A stretch of DNA of 15,532 nucleotides, from positions 1-15,532 of the forward strand of contig JBBDTK010000145.1 in NCBI GenBank assembly GCA_040904405.1, written 5' to 3'. The notes beneath the pieces are model-generated. The model was not told the origin of the DNA and made no database searches. It saw only the letters and a program-made list of their open reading frames with translations. The stretch comes from VRUE01 sp040904405 (GTDB lineage Bacteria > Actinomycetota > Thermoleophilia > Solirubrobacterales > 70-9). Position 1 is the stretch's first letter. The number at the start of each line of letters is the position of its first letter. This document shows positions 1-5,667 of this stretch, in pieces. The position numbers were made by a program, and so were the translations under genes.

Positions 1-34
1 CGACCTTGACCCCACCCCAGTGGGGTCAAGGTCG
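1..34. repeat. Perfect 14-bp inverted repeat at window edge, inside a gene
   Basis: CGACCTTGACCCCA (1-14) is the exact reverse complement of TGGGGTCAAGGTCG (21-34), with a 6-base loop. It lies inside the open frame of the partial FemAB-like gene and would encode roughly DLDPTGVGSR. It may be one arm-pair of a longer palindromic element cut by the window edge. A transcription terminator is unlikely inside an open frame unless the gene is broken here. Confidence 0.75.
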
Positions 35-285
35 GATGCGCCGGCGATACCCGGGTAGCCGTACGGGGAGATCGCGTCGCGCTCCCCGCTGCCGGGGATC
101 TCGCGAACGACCAGCGGCGCGCGCAGGTCGACGCTCTCAGCCGAGATCCACAACGTGTGGGTGACCCCCTCGGCTGCCAGAAAGGGGGGCGAGCGGAAGA
201 ACTCCTCGCTCTGTGCGGCCGCTCCGCCGTCGGCAATCAGCTCGGCGCGGCCCGGTGCGCCCGCGGAGTCGGCGGCTGCGCTCAC
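1..285 (-). CDS. Partial FemAB/GNAT-like transferase (N-terminal 95 codons)
   Basis: An open frame starts at a GTG (285-283) and runs off the left edge without a stop. Its GTG shares the tetramer GTGA with the stop of the upstream acetyltransferase gene, so the two are probably translated together. The visible peptide has no signal sequence. It carries FFRSPPFLAAEGVTHTL, then REIPGSGERDAISPYGYPG near residues 61-79. The IPG...DA(I/V)SPYGYPG pattern is one I associate with FemAB-like peptidyl/acyltransferases of the GNAT fold found near polysaccharide genes. That is family knowledge, and the catalytic part lies outside the window. The last ~11 codons coincide with a perfect 14-bp inverted repeat, so the normal protein sequence may be interrupted there. 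The frame and start are fairly secure; the function is tentative. Confidence 0.6.
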   Translation of the reverse strand, partial: MSAAADSAGAPGRAELIADGGAAAQSEEFFRSPPFLAAEGVTHTLWISAESVDLRAPLVVREIPGSGERDAISPYGYPGIAGASDLDPTGVGSRS

Positions 286-833
286 GCGGAGTGGAGCAGG
301 TCGGCGACGGCCGCGCGGAACTCCTCGGGTAGCACGCCCCAGATCTCGCAGTCGTCGGAGCCGTCCGGCCGGCGCAGGTGGGCGCGCATCGTCCCCTCGT
401 GCTTCCAGCCGAGCCCGGCGACGGTCCGCTTGGCGACCTCGTTGCGAGCGGGGATGCGGCCGTAGACCCGGTGGGCGCCGAACTCGTCGAAGGCCTTTGC
501 CAGGGTCAGCGCCTCGGCCCGGCGGCCGACGCCCTTGCCCCGCACCTCGTCGCCGATCAGCGCGCCCAGCTCCGGGGCGGTCTGCCGGAAAAGCCCGTAG
601 AGGGCAGTGAAGCCGACCGGCTCCTCGTGGCCCTCGACCACGATCGCGTACTTGCGGTCTTCGGCGGGCCCGTCGATCGCCCGGCCGACCCAGGCCTCGG
701 CGTCGGCGAGCGTGAAGCTCTCACGCTGCTCCATCAGCGACGCGGTCGCCTCGGGGTTGTTGAACCAGCGATGCACCGCCGCGGCGTCGCCGGGCTCGAA
801 CGGGCGCAAACGGACTTCCGGCTGCTCAGTCAT
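282..833 (-). CDS. GNAT family N-acetyltransferase (RimJ/RimL-like)
   Basis: This 183-residue protein has the full GNAT fold order. It opens with VRLRPFEPGDAAAVHRWFNN, the usual start of RimJ/RimL-like acetyltransferases. The acetyl-CoA loop is R98-G-K-G-V-G103, and HRVYGRIPARNEVAKR at about 121-136 is the typical fourth-strand/motif-B region with the conserved Asn. It would move an acetyl group from acetyl-CoA to an amine; the acceptor (protein N-terminus, amino sugar or small molecule) cannot be read from sequence. I chose the ATG at 833 because the homologous part begins right there and AAGGTG lies 6 bases upstream. The open frame continues to 992, but that extra part looks non-coding. It is co-directional with, and overlaps by 4 bases, the FemAB-like gene. 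Confidence 0.85.
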   Translation of the reverse strand: MTEQPEVRLRPFEPGDAAAVHRWFNNPEATASLMEQRESFTLADAEAWVGRAIDGPAEDRKYAIVVEGHEEPVGFTALYGLFRQTAPELGALIGDEVRGKGVGRRAEALTLAKAFDEFGAHRVYGRIPARNEVAKRTVAGLGWKHEGTMRAHLRRPDGSDDCEIWGVLPEEFRAAVADLLHSA

Positions 834-1011
834 CGCCCGCACCTTAGTGCCCCCGGTCGTAAATACCGTCGCGTTTGGCGGCGTCCGGACGCGCCTGGCG
901 GCACCCGGCACGCACCCACGTGCCTCCTGGCACGCGGGCGCGCACCGTGCACCGCCATCCACGCCCGGCCACTCGCCAATCCGCGACGCCACTTACGGCC
1001 GGGAGCACTTA
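834..1011. other. Gene-free 178-bp upstream region of the acetyltransferase gene
   Basis: No convincing gene is present. On the minus strand AAGGTG (840-845) could be the ribosome binding site for the acetyltransferase. A perfect 12-bp palindrome GCGTCCGGACGC lies at 881-892, and a short hairpin GTGCC-TCCT-GGCAC lies near 920-933. A promoter for the acetyltransferase operon would be expected here, but I cannot point to convincing -35/-10 boxes. Confidence 0.4.
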
Positions 1012-1124
1012 GAGCCCATCCCGGTAGGGGTGGAGCGTCTTGTACTTTTTCCGCGGCGAGGGCCGCGGACAGCCTCCAACTGTCTTCGGAAAAAGTTAAG
1101 CGGAACCCCTACCGGGATGGGCTC
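1012..1124. repeat. Palindromic repeat family A, copy 1 (113 bp)
   Basis: The outer arms GAGCCCATCCCGGTAGGGGT (1012-1031) and their exact reverse complement (1105-1124) form a 20-bp stem. Further in, ACTTTTTCCG (1044-1053) pairs with CGGAAAAAGT (1087-1096). The apex holds two small hairpins: CCGCGGC/GCCGCGG (1051-1057 with 1062-1068, loop GAGG), and GACAG/CTGTC around 1068-1084. The right arm abuts the stop codon (1125-1127) of the sugar transferase gene read from the other strand. A second copy with identical length and architecture lies at 5543-5655. No protein is encoded and no flanking target duplication is evident. Confidence 0.93.
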
Positions 1125-1688
1125 TCAGTCCGGGGCGAGGTCACGTCCGGTGATGAGGAGCCAGGCGGTCTTGGCGAGGATGCGGAGGTCGAGGGCGAGG
1201 CTGCGGCGCTCGACGTACTCGAGGTCGAGCTCGATCCGCTGCTCCCAGGGGATGCCGGCGCGGCCCTGGACCTGGGCCCAGCCGGTGAGACCGGGGCGGA
1301 CCTCGTGGCGGCGGTGCTGACGCGGCGTGTAGTCGTCGACCTGGGCGGGGATGGTCGGGCGCGGGCCGACGATCGCCATCTCGCCGCGCAGGACGTTGAC
1401 CAGGTTGGGGATCTCGTCGAGCGAGGTGCGGCGCAGGAGGCGCCCGGCGCGGGTGACGCGAGGGTCGTCGCGCTCGACGACCGTCCCGACCCCGACCGGA
1501 TCGGAGCCCGCGACCATCGTCCGCAGCTTGAGCAGCTCGAACTCTCGCCCGTCCCTGCCGACCCGCCGCTGCCGGTAGACCACCGGCCCCCCACCGCCCA
1601 ACTTGATTGCGATCACCGCGATCGACAGAACGGGAGAAAGGACAACCAGGGCCAGAGCCGCGACGAAGATGTCGAAAATTCTCGGCAT
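1125..1688 (-). CDS. Initiating phosphoglycosyl transferase (bacterial sugar transferase, PglC-like)
   Basis: This 187-residue protein matches the compact monotopic phosphoglycosyl transferase family. It would transfer a sugar-1-phosphate from a UDP-sugar to undecaprenyl phosphate, the first membrane step of polysaccharide assembly. The N-terminal hydrophobic re-entrant segment spans about residues 4-28. The catalytic Asp-Glu dyad is D91-E92 in RRTSLDEIPNLVNVL. VGPRPT (107-112) and RPGLTGWAQVQGR (131-143) are the other family signatures. It lacks the extra N-terminal membrane domain of long WbaP/WcaJ enzymes, so it is the minimal form. The ATG at 1688 is the natural start because the family sequence begins there. 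The sugar specificity is unknown; the CapD-type dehydratase in the same locus suggests a diacetylated or 6-deoxy amino sugar route. Confidence 0.93.
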   Translation of the reverse strand: MPRIFDIFVAALALVVLSPVLSIAVIAIKLGGGGPVVYRQRRVGRDGREFELLKLRTMVAGSDPVGVGTVVERDDPRVTRAGRLLRRTSLDEIPNLVNVLRGEMAIVGPRPTIPAQVDDYTPRQHRRHEVRPGLTGWAQVQGRAGIPWEQRIELDLEYVERRSLALDLRILAKTAWLLITGRDLAPD

Positions 1689-1693
1689 GTCTC

Positions 1694-1799
1694 ACCAGGG
1701 ATGGATGTGACCAGGTAGATCGAGGACGCAGGGAGCCTGGCGTGCTCGGCACGCCAGCGACCGAGGACGCAGAGATGCGCCGGTCACATCCTCACCTGG
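1694..1799. repeat. Complex inverted repeat between two minus-strand genes (element C)
   Basis: GGATGTGACC (1703-1712) is perfectly complementary to GGTCACATCC (1782-1791), and pairing continues outward between ACCAGG (1694) and CCTGGT (to 1800). The centre holds a perfect hairpin, CTGGCGTGC-TCG-GCACGCCAG (1737-1757). Between outer and inner stems lies a direct repeat, cGAGGACGCAG, once on each side. The right arm overlaps the stop codon (1792-1794) of the membrane glycosyltransferase gene. The sequence is not recognisably related to families A or B, but the layout is similar. It could act as a terminator or mRNA 3'-end hairpin. Confidence 0.8.
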
Positions 1800-2916
1800 T
1801 CCCCTCCGCCTTGTCCCAGGTGCCCGGCGCGCCGCGGCGCCAGCGGTCCCAGAGGCCGGCGGCGATCGAGGCGGTCGTCATCGCGTAATAGCGGGCGAGG
1901 CGCAGCGGCGCCAGCGGTAGGAGGCGGGCGAGCAGGGCGGCGGCGATCAACCCCAGCTGGGCAGCGAGGGTCGCCGTGTAGACCCAGCCCTGGCCGAGCA
2001 GGGCGACGTTCGCCCCCAGCGCCAGCAGGTGCAGGAACGGGGTCGCGTAGCGCAGCAGCCGGTGCGAGACGATCTCGAAGGCGTAGAGGGGCGAGTAGCC
2101 GCGCGGGTTGAGCATCCCTTCGCCGGCGACGATGTCCCAGATGCCGACCATCATCCGCCGTTTGCGGGCGAACTCGCCCTCCAGGGTCGGCACCATCTTC
2201 TCCTCGGCGCGGGCCGCCGGGAGGTAGTGCGAGCGCTTGCCGCGCTTGGCGAGCAGGAAGGGGAAGGAGAGGTCGTGGCTGCCCGCGGGCGCCAGCGGCA
2301 GGTAGGCCTCGCGCCGGACCGCGTAGATCGCCCCGTTGCCGGCGGTGACCCCGGCCAGGTCCGACTCCATCTGCCGCAGCGCCATCTCGTAGCGCCAGTA
2401 AGCGCCCTCGAGGTTGCCGCCGCCGGGGTCGAGGAAGCGCACCTGGCCGCAGACGTAGCCGACCGCCGGGTCGGCGAGGGGCTCGACCAGCCGGCGCAGG
2501 GAGTCGGGCGCCCAGGCGCTGTTGGCGTCGGAGAAGGCGAGGACCTCGCCGGTGGCCCGCTCGGCGGCGGCGTTCTGGGCGGCGACCTTGCCGCCGCGGG
2601 GCAGCTCCAGCACCAGGTCGGCGCCGGCGCCGCGGGCGCGCTCGGCGGTGGCGTCGGTGGAGCCGTCGGAGGCGACGATCACCTGCAGCCGCTCGCGCCG
2701 GTACTCGAGCGCCAGCGCGTTGGCGACCTTGGCGGCGATCGAGTCCTCCTCGTCGTAGGCGGCGACGATCAGCGAGACGCGCGGCAGCTCCTCCCAGCCG
2801 CCGGGTTCGCGGGTCGGGCGGCGGCGCAGGGCAACCAGGGCACGCAGGAGGAGCGGGTAGCCCAGATGGGTGTAGGCGATCAATCCCGCACAGATCCAGA
2901 AGATGGCGGCTGGCAC
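1792..2916 (-). CDS. Membrane-bound family 2 glycosyltransferase
   Basis: This 374-residue processive-type GT2 has one N-terminal membrane segment (about 4-30), a cytosolic GT-A domain, and a hydrophobic C-terminal bundle (about 285-352). It shows the nucleotide-binding SDGSTD (83-88), a DxD-like FSDAN (128-132), GNGAIYAVRR (193-202), the HDLSF box (214-218) where the catalytic acid normally sits, and RKRRMM (251-256) in place of the usual Q/RxxRW. It would add a sugar from a nucleotide donor to the growing lipid-linked chain at the inner membrane face. The start is GTG at 2916, placed just before the first membrane helix. The stop lies inside inverted repeat C. Donor and linkage cannot be told. 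Confidence 0.9.
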   Translation of the reverse strand: MPAAIFWICAGLIAYTHLGYPLLLRALVALRRRPTREPGGWEELPRVSLIVAAYDEEDSIAAKVANALALEYRRERLQVIVASDGSTDATAERARGAGADLVLELPRGGKVAAQNAAAERATGEVLAFSDANSAWAPDSLRRLVEPLADPAVGYVCGQVRFLDPGGGNLEGAYWRYEMALRQMESDLAGVTAGNGAIYAVRREAYLPLAPAGSHDLSFPFLLAKRGKRSHYLPAARAEEKMVPTLEGEFARKRRMMVGIWDIVAGEGMLNPRGYSPLYAFEIVSHRLLRYATPFLHLLALGANVALLGQGWVYTATLAAQLGLIAAALLARLLPLAPLRLARYYAMTTASIAAGLWDRWRRGAPGTWDKAEGTR

Positions 2917-2943
2917 GGGGTCGATTATCGGGCTGTGTGGGGA

Positions 2944-3060
2944 GGGGATAGGGCTGGCCCTCCCGGTTGCTGGGTTTTTCTCCTCGGACTTGCCGTCTCT
3001 CGCCGCGTTGGCGCTGCGAGAGACATGACGCCGCGAACCGGAACGGACACCCCTATCCCC
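2944..3060. repeat. Palindromic repeat family B, copy 1 (117 bp, intergenic)
   Basis: GGGGATAGGG (2944-2953) pairs with CCCTATCCCC (3051-3060). Pairing continues imperfectly through a CCGGTT/AACCGG stretch, and there is an inner stem GTCTCTCGC/GCGAGAGAC (from about 2995 to 3023). The left half contains TGCTGGGTTTTTC (2968-2980), identical to the same stretch in the copy at 8301-8313. Further matches follow downstream (CTCTCGC, TGCGA, GACGCCGC) with only small length changes. The element fills almost the whole gap between the membrane GT2 and GT4 genes. Its right arm contains the GT4 stop codon (3053-3055). Confidence 0.85.
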
Positions 3061-4375
3061 CCTTCTCGAGGAGGTCGCGGTAGAGCGTCAGGGTCTGGCT
3101 CGCGGCCTCGTCCCAGGAGTATGAGCCGGTGGCGGCGCGGGTAGCTGCTTCGGCGAGCTCCGTCCGGGCGCTCTCGTCGCGGACCAGCTCGTCGAGGGCG
3201 GCGGCGAGGGCGGCGGGATCCTCGGGTGGGACCAGGCGGGCCGCGCCGGTTGCGGCGACCTCGGGGAAGCCGCCGACGGCGCTCAGCACCATCGGCTTGC
3301 CGAAGGCGAGGGCGGTGTAGAGGACGCCGGAGTGCTCGGCGTCGCGGTAGGGCAGGACGACGACGTCGGCGCGGCGCATCAGCGCCGGGATCTCGGCGTC
3401 CTCGACGAAGCGCTCGAGGAAGCGGACGCGGCCCGGGGCCTCGGTGGCGAGGCGGCGCAGCGGCGCGGTGTCCATCCGCGGGTTGCCGGCGATCCAGAGC
3501 TCGGCCTCGGCGCCGAGGCGGCGGAAAGCCCGCAGCAACGTGTCGATCCCCTTGTAAGGGCGAAGCAGGCCGAAGAAGAGGATCACGGGGGGGCCGGTGA
3601 CTTCGGCTGGACTCTCCGGCTCGGCGGCCTCCACGCCGGCGGGTTGGGGGTCTGTCCGAGAACCCCCGCGCGGCGGATCGGCGGGGACCGAGCGCACGCG
3701 CGAGTCCTCGGATCGATCCTTCGGGCCACCCCCCGCCAACTCCGGGGGGAGCGGCCTCTCCTCGGGCAGCCGGGTCAGGTAGTCGAAGGCGCCGTGGTGG
3801 ATCACGTGGACCCGCCCGGGATCGAGCCCGACCTCCTCGCGCAGGCGGCGGGCGCCGTGCTCGGAGTGGGCGATCACCGCGTCCATGCGGCCGAAGACGC
3901 GGCGGGCGGCGGCGACCTGGCGGCGGCTCGGGCGCGGCGGCAGGATGTAGTGGGCGGTGATGACGCGGGGGCGGATCGGCGGCAGCAGCAGGGCGTCGAG
4001 GGACGGCATCGTCAGCCACTGGTAGTGGATTACGTCCGGCGCGGCGGCGGTCGCGGCCCCGGAGGAACCCGTTGCCGAGTGACCCTCCCCGGGCGCGGCG
4101 GGAGAGGAGCGCGCGGCGGCGCGGCGGAAGCGCAGCATGTCGACTAGGTGCTCGGCGGCCTTGAAGGCCCGACGGCCGGGCGCGTCGAGGCCGCGGGCGG
4201 CGCTGCGCCGGTAGAAGCTCTCGTCGACCCGGTACCCCTCGGCCGCCGGCACCGGTCCGTAGAGGAAGCGGCTGGTCAGCAGCTCCACGTCGGCGCCCTG
4301 GCGACCAATCGCGGCTGCGAGCGAATGGTCGTAAGGGGGGGTAAATGCCGATGGATCGACCAACTGAACCTTCAC
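3053..4375 (-). CDS. Family 4 (GT-B) glycosyltransferase with two low-complexity insertions
   Basis: This 440-residue retaining GT-B enzyme adds a sugar to the lipid-linked glycan on the cytosolic side. The N-terminal acceptor domain is seen in AFTPPYDHSLAAAIGRQGAD and DVIHYQWL (about 114-121). The C-terminal donor domain has ILFFGLLRPYKG (265-276), ELWIAGNP (292-299) and EHSGVLYTALAFGKP (347-361), whose first Glu matches the E-x7-E position. Two stretches look foreign to the fold and are rich in Ala/Pro/Gly/Arg/Ser: about 88-112 and about 208-260. Both fall between well-conserved blocks, and both coincide with DNA of strong but imperfect dyad symmetry. The GTG start at 4375 is supported by the family-like MKVQLVDPSAFTPPYD beginning. 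It is divergent from the neighbouring GT2. Confidence 0.9.
   Translation of the reverse strand: MKVQLVDPSAFTPPYDHSLAAAIGRQGADVELLTSRFLYGPVPAAEGYRVDESFYRRSAARGLDAPGRRAFKAAEHLVDMLRFRRAAARSSPAAPGEGHSATGSSGAATAAAPDVIHYQWLTMPSLDALLLPPIRPRVITAHYILPPRPSRRQVAAARRVFGRMDAVIAHSEHGARRLREEVGLDPGRVHVIHHGAFDYLTRLPEERPLPPELAGGGPKDRSEDSRVRSVPADPPRGGSRTDPQPAGVEAAEPESPAEVTGPPVILFFGLLRPYKGIDTLLRAFRRLGAEAELWIAGNPRMDTAPLRRLATEAPGRVRFLERFVEDAEIPALMRRADVVVLPYRDAEHSGVLYTALAFGKPMVLSAVGGFPEVAATGAARLVPPEDPAALAAALDELVRDESARTELAEAATRAATGSYSWDEAASQTLTLYRDLLEKGG
3643..3740. repeat. Imperfect palindrome inside the GT4 gene (element D)
   Basis: GTTGG...TCCGA at the left (from 3643) pairs imperfectly with TCGGG...CCAAC at the right (to 3740). 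Inside are a GGGGGT/ACCCCC hairpin (3646-3651 with 3662-3667), a self-complementary GGATCGATCC (3710-3719) and GGAC/GTCC pairs at 3685-3707. The region corresponds to the charged low-complexity insertion near residues 212-244 of the protein. It is weaker than families A and B and may be only a GC-rich linker. Confidence 0.4.
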
Positions 4376-4469
4376 TAGGCGCCTGACCTCCCGGCAACGT
4401 GCAGCTGGGGGCGCGTCATCCAGATGTGCGAGCGACGGGGGCGCATGCGCCGACGATTATCGTGGCGGC
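4376..4469. promoter_or_regulatory. Divergent control region with two small palindromes
   Basis: This 94-bp gap separates the divergent GT4 (minus) and GT2 (plus) genes. It contains a perfect 12-bp palindrome GGCGCATGCGCC (4440-4451) and, two bases on, ACGAT-T-ATCGT (4453-4463), which overlaps a -10-like GATTAT (4455-4460). The GT2 GTG codon follows at 4470. Promoters for both directions must lie in or near here. The palindromes are plausible operators, but no regulator is identified. Confidence 0.4.
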
Positions 4470-5558
4470 GTGCCTCCCACGCTCTCCTACTGCGTCGTGA
4501 ACACGAACGGCCGCGAGGATCTGCTCGCCTGCCTCGACGCGATCGAGGCGACCCACCCGGCCGGGGTCGAGGCCGAGGTGCTGGTGCTCGACAACGCCTC
4601 CACGGACGGCTCGGTCGAGGCTGTGGGGGCGTGGGACCGCGAGCGAGGCGGACGGCGAGCGGTCGAGGGTCCCACGGCGGAAACACCCGCGCCGGGTGCG
4701 GGGGGAGAGCGTACGGGCGACGACGATCGGGCGACAAACGCCGGCGCGAGAGCCGGGCCGCTGCGGCTGATCGCCCAGGAGCAACGGACCGGCAAGGCGG
4801 AGAACGACTCGACCCTGCTGCGCGAAGCCCGGGGAGATTTCTGCCTGCTGCTCAACGAGGACTCCGAGTTGCGGGCCGGCGCGGCGGCAACGCTGCTGGC
4901 GGCGCTCGAGGCCGAGCCGCGGGGGGCCGCGGCGGGGGCGCAGCTGCTCGACTCCGGCGGCGACCCCGTCCCCTGCGCCTGGCGCTTCCCGGGGGTCGGC
5001 GCCGCCCTGGCCGGCGCGCTCTTCCTGCACCGGTGGCTGACCGTGCAGAGCGGTGGGGGCGGGGCGGGGCGGGGCGGGTACGACGAAGGTCGGGCTGGCG
5101 AGCCGCGCCCGGTCGAGTGGGCGCAGTCGAGCGCGCTGATGGTGCGCCGCGAGGCGGCCGCCGAGGTCGGCTACCTCGACCCGGCCTTCTTCGTCTACTA
5201 CGACGAGTGCGACTTCTGCAAGCGCCTCGCCGTGGCCGGCTGGCGCACCCTCTTCGTCCCCGCCGCCGAGGCGGTCCACCACGACCAGCTCTCAACCGAC
5301 CTCGCCGCCGGCCTACCGCGCATCGTCGAGTTCCACCGCAACCGCGACCTCTACATGCGCAAGCACCATGGCCGCGCGGCGGCGCTCGCGGTCCGTCTGC
5401 TCACCGCCTGGTCCTACGCCGTCCGCACGCTCGTCGCCCTGGTAGCCCCCAGCCGCTCGGCGAGGATCATGTCGGCCCACGCCCGCCAGGCGCTCTCCCC
5501 TCACCGAGGCGAGAGCATCCGCGACCGCGCGGGTCGAGTCGAGAGCCCGTCCCGGTAG
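4470..5558 (+). CDS. WbbL/rhamnosyltransferase-like family 2 glycosyltransferase
   Basis: This 362-residue soluble or peripheral GT2 probably adds a deoxysugar such as rhamnose to the lipid-linked glycan. The GT-A core shows VLDNASTDGS (39-48), LLLNEDSEL (126-134) as the metal site region, SSALMVRREAAAEVGYLD (220-237) and FFVYYDECDFCKRL (240-253), a pattern typical of WbbL-type enzymes. Two stretches interrupt the fold. One, of about 43 residues (53-95), contains an 8-bp inverted repeat, GTGGGACC/GGTCCCAC. The other is Gly-rich (about 194-212) and is encoded by a G-quadruplex-like run. The start is GTG 4470, followed directly by family-like sequence. The last codons and the TAG stop lie inside the left arm of repeat A copy 2. 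It is the only plus-strand gene of the left half. Confidence 0.88.
   Translation: MPPTLSYCVVNTNGREDLLACLDAIEATHPAGVEAEVLVLDNASTDGSVEAVGAWDRERGGRRAVEGPTAETPAPGAGGERTGDDDRATNAGARAGPLRLIAQEQRTGKAENDSTLLREARGDFCLLLNEDSELRAGAAATLLAALEAEPRGAAAGAQLLDSGGDPVPCAWRFPGVGAALAGALFLHRWLTVQSGGGGAGRGGYDEGRAGEPRPVEWAQSSALMVRREAAAEVGYLDPAFFVYYDECDFCKRLAVAGWRTLFVPAAEAVHHDQLSTDLAAGLPRIVEFHRNRDLYMRKHHGRAAALAVRLLTAWSYAVRTLVALVAPSRSARIMSAHARQALSPHRGESIRDRAGRVESPSR
4631..4675. repeat. Short inverted repeat inside GT2 insertion
   Basis: GTGGGACC (4631-4638) and GGTCCCAC (4668-4675) form an 8-bp stem with a 29-base interior. The whole unit is 45 bp, or 15 codons, and lies in a segment that separates two conserved GT2 blocks. 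A separate small hairpin CACCCG-CGC-CGGGTG follows at about 4684-4698. I give it modest weight because GC-rich DNA yields such pairs by chance. Confidence 0.35.
5052..5078 (+). other. G-quadruplex-type G-run in coding strand
   Basis: Five runs of three to five G separated by single C bases (GGGGGC, GGGGC three times, GGG) lie on the coding strand of the WbbL-like GT2. They encode a Gly/Arg-rich loop. The pattern fits the usual G4 motif of four or more G3+ runs with short loops. Confidence 0.6.
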
Positions 5559-5655
5559 GGGTGGAACGTCTTGTACTTTTTCTGCGGTGGCGTCGGCGGA
5601 CAGCCAACAACTGTCTTCAGAAAAAGTTAAGTGGAACCCCTACCGGGACGGGCTC
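5543..5655. repeat. Palindromic repeat family A, copy 2 (113 bp)
   Basis: The arms GAGCCCGTCCCGGTAGGGGT (5543-5562) and their exact reverse complement (5636-5655) form a 20-bp stem. An inner CTTTTTCTG/CAGAAAAAG stem and the GACAG/CTGTC apical hairpin are also present. By my count it matches copy 1 at 100 of 113 positions without gaps. Two differences are paired: A-T to G-C at arm position 7, and C-G to T-A in the inner stem. It lies between the convergent GT2 and flippase genes and supplies the GT2 stop codon (5556-5558), so it may serve as a two-way terminator. Confidence 0.94.
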
Positions 5656-5667
5656 TGGGCTTGCGGA

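Noticed and set aside
834..992. N-terminal extension of the acetyltransferase
   Set aside because: GNAT homology begins immediately after the ATG at 833, and an AAGGTG site supports that start. The upstream translation is Arg/Ala-rich and unlike the family.
1012..5655. Family A copies as a CRISPR array or insertion-sequence ends
   Set aside because: Only two copies 4.4 kb apart with no spacers, no transposase between them, and genes between them that fit the locus in content and composition.
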